A DNA stretch of 41,664 nucleotides from a virus, in the IMG/VR virus record IMGVR_UViG_3300040809_000794, positions 1-41,664 of that record. One strand, given 5' to 3'. The notes under the pieces are model-generated. The model worked only from the letters and a program-made list of their open reading frames with translations. It had not been told where the DNA came from and made no database searches. The translations under genes and the position numbers were made by a program. Of the stretch, positions 30,168-37,271 are shown in pieces (positions within the stretch are counted from its first letter, which is position 1; the number at the start of each line of letters is the position of its first letter).

Positions 30168-30471
30168 TCCGATCAACTAAAAGCACAAAGCCCCCGGTTT
30201 CCCGAGGGCCTGCTACCGCGACAGCTACAGGCAACCTGGAGCCGTTGCTGCCGGATTGATCAGATCCAGCGAGATCACGCCGAAGCGGATCGACTCGACC
30301 ATCTTAGTCAGATTCACTGATGCCAGCAAAAAGGGGAGTCATCTCACTGACTCCCCCTGTGTTCTGTCAGTGAGAGTTCATGGCCCTCAGGCTCACTTTA
30401 ACACTGTTGGCTCACTAGCCAGCAGCTCTACGCAACTCCTAATTTGGCAGAGATTTGAAGTTGGCTTGGAG
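30168..30471. other. non-coding stretch with two hairpins
   Basis: 304 bases without a convincing gene. GCCC...GGGC at 30190-30209 is a weak hairpin after the plus-strand gene without a T-run; the strong hairpin at 30328-30356 is listed separately. An in-frame upstream extension of the next gene (TTG at 30256) reads through both and is not preferred. Confidence 0.55.
30328..30356 (-). terminator. intrinsic terminator for the minus-strand island
   Basis: GGGGAGTCA (30333-30341), loop TCTCAC, TGACTCCCC (30348-30356), a perfect 9-base stem. On the minus strand it is followed by TTTTT (30332-30328), so it ends the leftward transcript of the island 30630-31167. Confidence 0.8.
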
Positions 30472-30633
30472 ATGGCCTACGACCCGAAGTGGCGCCGTGA
30501 AGATGAGCGCCGGCTGGAGTGGCTAGACAAGCTCTACCGCCTGGATGGGCGGCACCATGCTTGCCACCCGATGAGCGGGCTCTACACAGGGCTGGCGCAG
30601 AAGTACGGCACCATGCCCTGGAAGGTGAGTTAG
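30472..30633 (+). CDS. small Trp/Arg-rich protein, function unknown
   Basis: 53 residues: MAYDPKWRREDERRLEWLDK, then LYRLDGRHHACHPMSGLYTG. The pattern is like short cyanophage proteins I have seen near structural genes. Its TAG overlaps the convergent stop of the minus-strand gene at 30630. The start is preceded by TTGGAG. Confidence 0.6.
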   Translation: MAYDPKWRREDERRLEWLDKLYRLDGRHHACHPMSGLYTGLAQKYGTMPWKVS

Positions 30634-30764
30634 CGGCCCTGTCCGCGGTATGCCTTGCGGCCGGGCTTCGGTTTGCTGCCGCGGCCACTGCCTTGCGTTG
30701 TCTTGTGATGCACCGGCTCCTTGCGGGGTACGGCCCCGGTGCCGGTCTTGGAACGGACGGCCAT
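30630..30764 (-). CDS. 44-residue basic protein
   Basis: MAVRSKTGTGAVPRKEPVHH followed by a Gly/Lys/Arg-rich tail (GSGRGSKPKPGRKAYRGQGR). Highly basic and disordered; could bind nucleic acid. Its ATG overlaps the stop of the gene upstream (TAATG). Likely conserved in cyanophages; function unknown. Confidence 0.65.
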   Translation of the reverse strand: MAVRSKTGTGAVPRKEPVHHKTTQGSGRGSKPKPGRKAYRGQGR

Positions 30765-30925
30765 TACTGAAGCGCCTCCAGCGCGTCACGAAGGTTGGCG
30801 TTGCGGAGCTGCTCTTCCTTCTCGGTCGCCAGGTGGTGGCTGGTGACGTAGCAGCAGTTGGTGAACCCGTCTTCTGTCAGGCAGACCTGGATCAGTTCAG
30901 GTTCAAGGCAGTCGATCGTGAGCAT
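30764..30925 (-). CDS. 53-residue protein, function unknown
   Basis: MLTIDCLEPELIQVCLTEDG, then FTNCCYVTSHHLATEKEEQL. Short beta-type beginning and helical end. The start overlaps the small terminase stop (TGATG) and the stop overlaps the next start, so it is coupled on both sides. Confidence 0.65.
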   Translation of the reverse strand: MLTIDCLEPELIQVCLTEDGFTNCCYVTSHHLATEKEEQLRNANLRDALEALQ

Positions 30926-31167
30926 CAGTCTGGCGTCATGGTCATGAGGCGCTCCAGCTCAGCGGCGCTGGGCAGGGCGGCGCGGATGTCCTCAAGAGGC
31001 GTTGCAGCATCAAGCGTTGCGGTGATGTTGTTGTCTTTGAGGAACTTCAATGCAAGGTTGATTCCTTCACGCACTTCGCGTGGGTCTTCTGCATTGAGCA
31101 TGTCTTTGATTCGTGCGCCAACAAGGCCGTGCAGTGCGGCCAAGAGGTCTTCCGAAGCGCGTCCCAC
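30925..31167 (-). CDS. terS: terminase small subunit (T7 gp18-like)
   Basis: 80 residues (T7 gp18: 89). The segment LALKFLKDNNITATLDAATP matches the FLKDNNI core of T7-type small terminases, with a helical N-terminus (EDLLAALHGLVGARI) and an acidic, hydrophobic end. It recognises DNA and regulates TerL during packaging. The GTG at 31167 is the start. Unusually, it is on the strand opposite terL and the ejection proteins, in a three-gene island. Confidence 0.75.
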   Translation of the reverse strand: MGRASEDLLAALHGLVGARIKDMLNAEDPREVREGINLALKFLKDNNITATLDAATPLEDIRAALPSAAELERLMTMTPD

Positions 31168-31203
31168 AGGGCTACTCTTTTATCAGCTACATCCATTAAA
31201 GCC

Positions 31204-31257
31204 ATGAAGAAAGGATCTTGTAAGGGCGGAAAAGGCGGCGGCAAGAAGGGACGCTGA
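31204..31257 (+). CDS. 17-residue Gly/Lys-rich peptide
   Basis: MKKGSCKGGKGGGKKGR. Too short for usual gene finding, but similar tiny Lys/Gly peptides precede ejection-protein genes in cyanophages as I recall them. It lies in the gap between the divergent minus island and the gp15-like gene. Confidence 0.5.
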   Translation: MKKGSCKGGKGGGKKGR

Positions 31258-31260
31258 TAG

Positions 31261-34119
31261 ATGTACAGCCGTCCATCAACAAGCACTGTTAATGCGCTGC
31301 AGCGTGTATCAATCCCCAATGCGCCTAGCATCATTGGGGATTCACGCATCACGCGCAGTGCTGATGGGCGGCTGCTCGATTTCAGAAACCCAAGCCAACT
31401 CTTAAGAAACGCTGAAGCTCGCACAGCTGAAGTCACCAACTTCATCAGCGGCATCACCAAGGTCGCCAAGCCCCTGGTGAATGACGCACTGCTGAAGCAG
31501 GCCAACACGCAGGTCGGAGAGCTCCTGGCCACTCAGGATCCGGTTCAGCTGATCCGCTCCTCCGACCCAGAGCAGCGGTCTATGGTCCGTGCTCTGAGCC
31601 CTCAGGCGAGGGACATCCTGCAAGACAAAGCTGCAGGTGCATCTTCCCGGATGTACCTGGAGATCTACCAGGCAGAGCGCACCAAGCGTTCTGCCATTCT
31701 TCAATCCCCTACGGCCACTCCAGAGGAGAAGGTCAAGGCCGAAACCGAAGCCAAGGGTATTGCCCTGGAGCGCTCTGGCCTGGCTGCTGTTGAGCCCAGC
31801 TACCTCGTCAAGTACAGCGACGGGGTGATGCAGGGCGAGGCCCAGCTCAAGGGCCTGGATTACAAAGCCACTTACAAAGCGCAGGACGAGAACGAGAAGG
31901 CCCAGTACCGCGGCGGTCTGCGCTCAGACATCCTCGATCTACGCGGCCAGCGCATGGCCGTGGTGTCGCGCCAGGGCGACGTGGGCGCCTGGGCCGCAGC
32001 GGTCAAACGGGCGATGGAGGAAGGCATCGTCAATGACAGCACGCGGTACACCCCGGCCGAGCAGGCCCAGCTGTGGGGCGAATCCATTCAGGAAGAGCTC
32101 GTGAGGCTCACGGCGTCCGACCAGTGGGACGAAGCGATCACCACAGTTGAGACCTTGCGTGGTCTGGCCGCGGCCGGCATCAAAACGCCAGCTGGCATCG
32201 ACTTCTTCGATCAGAAGCTGCAGAGCGGTGTGTCGCTGCGCTACTTGCTGGAGTCCAGGGCGGACGAGCTGGAGAAGGGCTACCGGCAGTTCCAGCAGCG
32301 CCAAGTGCTGGAGGACAACCGCGACACGATCCGTCAGGCCCTGCAGGGCGATCCGAACGCTGAGGTGGGCTTCCAGCAGGCGCTGCAGAACCCCGGTCTG
32401 ACAGCAGAGCAGATGTTGACCCTGGGGCAGACCATCACCCAGGCCACCTCTATTGGCTCACGTCCCACGCAGCAGCAGCAGTTGACGGAAGCCGAGCTGC
32501 GCTACCGGATTGCCCAGGGCGGCTTCGATCCCGACCGCATGTGGGCTGAGGTCAAGCAGGCTGGCTTGAAGCCCAGCCAGGTGTTGGGCCTAGCTGGGCA
32601 GATCACTTCTGGATCTGACGACAGCACCCGCCTGGTGGCTGGGGCTCGGCAATACCTATCGCAGGAGACGATTGCGGCTGGGGCTTACATCGCTGAGGTC
32701 AACGGCACGACTGATGCTGAAACGACTCAGACAATCACTCGTGACCTGCAGAACGCTGCGAGCCGCGCCACGGAAGAGCGCATTGCAGCGTTGCAGGCAA
32801 ATGGGGAGCAGGTGACTGTTGATCAAGCGCGGGACCTGTTCCGCAACGAACTGGAGGCCATTCGTAACACGAGGCTGAAGGAGGCCAAGGCGGGCGCTTC
32901 GGCTTACAAGGACACGCCTGATCGACGGGTGGCGCAGGAGTTGGTCGAGTTCCAGCAGAACGTGCAAGGCACCAACGGGAAGGTGGAAGTCGCCTCGTTC
33001 CCGAAGGCTGTGCGCGAAGGGTTCCAGGCAGCTTTCCCTGGTCGAGCCATGACGGTGCCGGCGTTGGAGAAGTACCTGATGAACCGGATGAATCAAATCA
33101 AGACGCCTGATGGCAAGCCGGTCTACGCCAATCCCCAGAAGACACTTCAGGACATCATCAAGCCAATCCAAAAGCGCAATTCGCCACTGGGCTCACCAAA
33201 CCCCGACAACACTTACGGCCAGCTCACCAATACGGAGCGACTGCTTGGCGTGGAAGGTGCAAGAGCGTTGAATTGGCTGCTCAACAAGGCGCGCGGTCAG
33301 TCAGAGCAGTCCACCTCGGCCAGGCCACAATCTGTTCGCAACGCTGATCAGGCCAAGCCGCAGCGCCAGGCCAACGCTCAGCCGAACATCTTCCAGTCGG
33401 CGATGAGTCTGGCTCTGCGCAGCATCGGCAACGTGGTGACCCCTCCTGCTGCTGCGGGCACGCTGGATTCGCAGCCGGAGACGATCAACCAGGAGGCCAT
33501 CGACATCCTTAACAAGGTCTGGACAAAGCGCGAGCCACTGAGCGTGCAGACGCCTCCGCTGCCCCAGTTGTCCGCGACGGCCGCAACGCAGCTGGCTCCT
33601 ATTGCTATCAGCAACGACACGCATCCATTGTTCGTTGCAATCGGCATTGCGGAAGGGACTCGCACTGCAAACGGTGGCTACACCAAGGCCTATTACGGCC
33701 ACCGCGACCCCGGCAATGGCGTCTGGAACGTCGGCACGGTCAGTGGCCAGCAGGGCGGCTCCCCGCGTTCCAGCGATCAACGATGGATGGCCAAGCTGAC
33801 GCGGCAGGCCTCATCGGTTGCTCCATTGCTGCAGCGCATGGGTGTGCGGCCTGGCACGCAGGGTTGGAATCGGTTGATGTTCAACGTGCTCGATTTGGCG
33901 GTGCAGGCCCCGGCGGCCGTGCCTGACTTCGTACGGAAGCTGCCGGCGGTGCTGAGGCAGGGGGCAACGGTTGAGGCGATCGCCAAGGCCAGGGCTGACT
34001 CCTTCTACAACCCCCGCACAGGTCGCCTGGAGGCGGCTGGGTTTGGCAATAGCTACTCCCGCTTGTTCGCTGACCAGCGCTCCAGAGCTGGCGTTTGGGA
34101 TTACCGGAGGCGCATCTGA
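31261..34119 (+). CDS. internal virion protein, gp15-like, with C-terminal muramidase-like domain
   Basis: 952 residues (T7 gp15: 747). Residues 1 to about 690 are long helical, Gln/Ala-rich repeats as in gp15. The C-terminal about 180 residues begin HPLFVAIGIAEGTRTANGGY with KAYYGHRDPGNGVWNVGTVS, a lysozyme/transglycosylase-like fold with Glu in IAEGT as candidate catalytic residue. It would be injected with the DNA, build the trans-envelope channel and cut peptidoglycan locally. In T7 the transglycosylase is on gp16, so its place here is different. The stop overlaps the next ATG (TGATG). Confidence 0.8.
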   Translation: MYSRPSTSTVNALQRVSIPNAPSIIGDSRITRSADGRLLDFRNPSQLLRNAEARTAEVTNFISGITKVAKPLVNDALLKQANTQVGELLATQDPVQLIRSSDPEQRSMVRALSPQARDILQDKAAGASSRMYLEIYQAERTKRSAILQSPTATPEEKVKAETEAKGIALERSGLAAVEPSYLVKYSDGVMQGEAQLKGLDYKATYKAQDENEKAQYRGGLRSDILDLRGQRMAVVSRQGDVGAWAAAVKRAMEEGIVNDSTRYTPAEQAQLWGESIQEELVRLTASDQWDEAITTVETLRGLAAAGIKTPAGIDFFDQKLQSGVSLRYLLESRADELEKGYRQFQQRQVLEDNRDTIRQALQGDPNAEVGFQQALQNPGLTAEQMLTLGQTITQATSIGSRPTQQQQLTEAELRYRIAQGGFDPDRMWAEVKQAGLKPSQVLGLAGQITSGSDDSTRLVAGARQYLSQETIAAGAYIAEVNGTTDAETTQTITRDLQNAASRATEERIAALQANGEQVTVDQARDLFRNELEAIRNTRLKEAKAGASAYKDTPDRRVAQELVEFQQNVQGTNGKVEVASFPKAVREGFQAAFPGRAMTVPALEKYLMNRMNQIKTPDGKPVYANPQKTLQDIIKPIQKRNSPLGSPNPDNTYGQLTNTERLLGVEGARALNWLLNKARGQSEQSTSARPQSVRNADQAKPQRQANAQPNIFQSAMSLALRSIGNVVTPPAAAGTLDSQPETINQEAIDILNKVWTKREPLSVQTPPLPQLSATAATQLAPIAISNDTHPLFVAIGIAEGTRTANGGYTKAYYGHRDPGNGVWNVGTVSGQQGGSPRSSDQRWMAKLTRQASSVAPLLQRMGVRPGTQGWNRLMFNVLDLAVQAPAAVPDFVRKLPAVLRQGATVEAIAKARADSFYNPRTGRLEAAGFGNSYSRLFADQRSRAGVWDYRRRI

Positions 34120-37100
34120 TGGTCGTCTACTTCGACCCGGCCAAGGGCATCGTTGATGACCAGGCCAGTGTTCTTGAGCAGAGCATGCCGGCGGGCCTTG
34201 ACCCGATCGGCAAGAAGAACTGGATGTTGCAGCAGCAGGCTGAAGCTGCCAGCAACATGTTCGAGCAGGGCGCTGCGCAGGGCGCCAACAAGCCGACGTT
34301 CGCGCAAGACCCCGGTCAGTTCTTTGACGAACTGGGCAACATCCTCGGCAACGCCGGTACGGGCCTGGTAACGGACTACCTGGACCTGGGCGCCGGCTTG
34401 GCTGACGTTGCGGTGCAGGCCGCCAGTGCGGCGACAGGCGGCGGGTGGAATTGGAACGAGGTCTTCAACGACAGCGACAACCCGTGGACGCAGTGGCGCC
34501 AGAACAACTTTGAGGCACAGACCAGCGCTGGTCAGCTGACGAGCAACATCGTCCGCGTTGGCACGCTGCTGCTGACCTTGCCGAAGACGGGCATCAAGGG
34601 CCTGGCGTTGCTGCCTCGGCTGGCTCAACGGGCCCCAGTAGTGGGTGGCGCCGCGGCCAAGGTGACTCGTGGTCTGGATGCGCTGGACGACACGCTGAAG
34701 GCCAGCCGCAACATTCGGCAGACCACGCAGCTGACAGAGGCGGCAAAGGGCTTCCAGAAGGGAACTGCTGCTGCCGCGGCCGCGAAGATCGGCATGGCTG
34801 ATGACTGGCTGGGGATGACCTTTCAGCAGATCAGCAAGGCCAATCAGGCGGACGATGTGACGACCTGGTGGAAGAGCGTTCGGGACAGCACCAAGGCGCT
34901 GACGCAGCTGGGGCGGGAAAAAGGCCGCATCAGGACGGTTGCCGAAGCGCTGGGCTGGGATGCGTTTGCCGCCTTCCTTGTCTACGGCGAAGGGGACTCC
35001 AGCTTCGACGAGACGTTGAACGACATGCTCGCGGAAGCGGGCCTGCCGAACATTCCATTCCTGCAGACGCGGGTGGAGGACACCGGGCTGATCCGCAAGT
35101 TGAAGCAGATGGCGGAGGGTGTGCCCACTGGTCTGCTGATCAACGGCCTGCTCGACATGAGCCGGGTGTACCGGTACAGCCAGGCGTTCGGGAAGGCGAC
35201 GGCTGAGGAAAAGGAGCAGCTGATCAAGGCCTTCAACAGCGAGGCAGATGAGATCGGCCGCGGTCTGGCACGGCTGGCGTTGCCGGCCCAGATCCAGGCT
35301 GACCCGGACATCGCTGCTCGCAGCGCCAAGGCGGCGCGGCTCGATGGCCTGCGGGCGATGGTGAACAGCGAGAAGATCGCGCAGAACTACCGGCGTGATC
35401 TTGACGTTGCTCAGCTGCTGAGCAACCAGCGCATGGCGGCCGAGGCCGGCGGTGTTCAGCTGCCTGACCGGTTGCCGACTGGCCCCTGGGATCCCACCCG
35501 CGGCCCGGCTGGCTTGTTGCCCGAGGGTCGGGTGCCGGCTGACTTCAACAGCCCGGTGCAGAACCGCCTGGCCCAGATGGAAGGTCTGGCATCGCAGCTG
35601 AACGAAGATCCTCTGTACCAGGAGTGGCTGGCCAGCCGTGCGCCAGGTGAGGCGTTCATGCCGCCCCAGGCAGGCGGCAATCCAGCGCTTGAGCAGTTCA
35701 GGCAGCAAGGCGCTATGCCGGCCGCGTCTGCGCAGGGTGGCCCGGATGATCTGATCGCCTACAAGCAGTGGCTGGAGTCACGGGCGCGGATGCCCGGAGC
35801 CGAGCTTGACCCACGGGTGCAGCAGTCCCTGCGGCGCCTGGAGGGCATCGGCGAGCTTGCGCCTATCCGTCAGCAGGCTGCAGGCGGATTGGCCAACCCA
35901 GGCGGGATTGAGCCAGTGAACGTCGTGGACCTGGGTCCCCGGCCCCCGGCTCCGACCGTCACCCCTCAGACAATCCGTAACGCCTTTGAGGCAGACATTT
36001 ACGACGCCTTCATGCGCTCCCAGGAGCTCACCTTCGTGGAGGGCTCTGATGGGGTGATGCGCTCGATGGCCGAGCTGCGGTCGGCGGTGAAAGAGCTGAT
36101 CCCCAGCACGCGGGTGGATGCGATCGAGTACATGGACTCGTTCACCCCGATGGCCAACGAGCTGGGCGTGGTGAACGCCAGCGACTCGGTGTGGATGAAC
36201 TTCATCACCAACCGTGGCCTGGCTGAGGGATGGGCGTCGATTGACCCCGACAGCATGCAGGTGCGGTTCAACCGTCGTGCAGCGGTGGAGCTCGACCGGG
36301 GCGAGACGGCGATCAAACAGGCCGAGGCGGTGGATCAGCTGAACGAGCTGAACCGATACCAGGAGTGGCTGTGGAACAAGGAGCTGGTGAACGGCAACCC
36401 ACAAATGCGGCCGGAGGTGCAGGACAACCTGGCGGCCAAGGAAGCGCGTGATGCCTACGACCAGTGGGAGGACGCGCAACGAGCGGCAGGGCCTGACCCG
36501 GCAGTGCTCGACACCGAGCGTCAGGCGGTGACGGCTGCGGTTGAAGCCGACCAGCTGGACAACGCTGAGGAGCTGCGGCTGACTGCCGCCGAGGCTCAGG
36601 CACTTACCGGTCAGATGGATGACGTGACAGCTGTGCGCGAATACCTGGGCACAACGCTTGACACCGTTCAACGTCCTGAGGTGGCCAAGGCTGAGGTCGG
36701 CCGCGGTTGGGAAGTGCTTGGCGCCGATGGCGAAGTGCTGGCCAAGACGCGGACGAAGCGCGAAGCGGAGCGCCTGGCAGATGCAGAGCTTCAGCGACTG
36801 CGTGAGGCGATGGTCAGTCGCGCAAGGCAGCTGGAAGCGGACTCGGCTGACCAGGCGATGAACATGCGGACCGGGAACCCGGTCTATGACTCTGACGTTG
36901 TTGGCAAGGTCACGCTGACCGAAACGCAGATTGAAGCTGTCAAGCGCTACAGCGAAGCGATTCGCCGCCAGCTTGATGCTGACTTCATCAAGCGCACAGG
37001 GGGCCAGGCGTTCTTCAACGTCAACGACATCAAAGGAAGCAAGCGCACCTTTGAGATGACACAGGGCGAGATGTTCGACATTGTTGATGGCATCAAGGCA

Positions 37101-37271
37101 TTGCTTGGTACTGGCGAGATCACCGGCGCAAAAGCACGGGTTCTGCGCAACATTGCCGACAAACTTGATACCAGCATGAAGTTGCTGGAACCTGAAGCCA
37201 GGGCGCAGCGCTTTGCCAACAACGTCACCGCTGACGCCAAGCGGTTCCTCGATCACGGAGATTTCTGCTGA
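34119..37271 (+). CDS. giant ejection protein, gp16-like part 1
   Basis: 1050 residues from the ATG at 34119 (MVVYFDPAKGIVDDQASVLE), chosen because it overlaps the previous stop as TGATG. Helical, Ala/Gln-rich, with a moderately hydrophobic stretch (VRVGTLLLTLPKTGIKGLALLP) and acidic C-terminal third. No enzymatic motif seen. Size and place suit an inner-core ejection protein; together with the next gene it seems to fill the role of T7 gp16 (1318 residues). A copy of the dispersed motif lies inside at 36657. Confidence 0.7.
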   Translation: MVVYFDPAKGIVDDQASVLEQSMPAGLDPIGKKNWMLQQQAEAASNMFEQGAAQGANKPTFAQDPGQFFDELGNILGNAGTGLVTDYLDLGAGLADVAVQAASAATGGGWNWNEVFNDSDNPWTQWRQNNFEAQTSAGQLTSNIVRVGTLLLTLPKTGIKGLALLPRLAQRAPVVGGAAAKVTRGLDALDDTLKASRNIRQTTQLTEAAKGFQKGTAAAAAAKIGMADDWLGMTFQQISKANQADDVTTWWKSVRDSTKALTQLGREKGRIRTVAEALGWDAFAAFLVYGEGDSSFDETLNDMLAEAGLPNIPFLQTRVEDTGLIRKLKQMAEGVPTGLLINGLLDMSRVYRYSQAFGKATAEEKEQLIKAFNSEADEIGRGLARLALPAQIQADPDIAARSAKAARLDGLRAMVNSEKIAQNYRRDLDVAQLLSNQRMAAEAGGVQLPDRLPTGPWDPTRGPAGLLPEGRVPADFNSPVQNRLAQMEGLASQLNEDPLYQEWLASRAPGEAFMPPQAGGNPALEQFRQQGAMPAASAQGGPDDLIAYKQWLESRARMPGAELDPRVQQSLRRLEGIGELAPIRQQAAGGLANPGGIEPVNVVDLGPRPPAPTVTPQTIRNAFEADIYDAFMRSQELTFVEGSDGVMRSMAELRSAVKELIPSTRVDAIEYMDSFTPMANELGVVNASDSVWMNFITNRGLAEGWASIDPDSMQVRFNRRAAVELDRGETAIKQAEAVDQLNELNRYQEWLWNKELVNGNPQMRPEVQDNLAAKEARDAYDQWEDAQRAAGPDPAVLDTERQAVTAAVEADQLDNAEELRLTAAEAQALTGQMDDVTAVREYLGTTLDTVQRPEVAKAEVGRGWEVLGADGEVLAKTRTKREAERLADAELQRLREAMVSRARQLEADSADQAMNMRTGNPVYDSDVVGKVTLTETQIEAVKRYSEAIRRQLDADFIKRTGGQAFFNVNDIKGSKRTFEMTQGEMFDIVDGIKALLGTGEITGAKARVLRNIADKLDTSMKLLEPEARAQRFANNVTADAKRFLDHGDFC
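36657..36672 (+). promoter_or_regulatory. dispersed TTGACACC-type motif inside the ejection-protein gene
   Basis: CTTGACACCGTTCAAC, one base from the exact palindromic form, in the direction of transcription and about 600 bases before the next gene. It encodes LDTVQ. Confidence 0.5.

Noticed and set aside
34101-35708. 535-codon minus-strand frame opposite the gp16-like gene
   Set aside because: Arg/Leu/His/Gln-rich shadow in GC-rich DNA, no motif, no ribosome site; the plus frame is continuous over 3 kb and coupled to neighbours.
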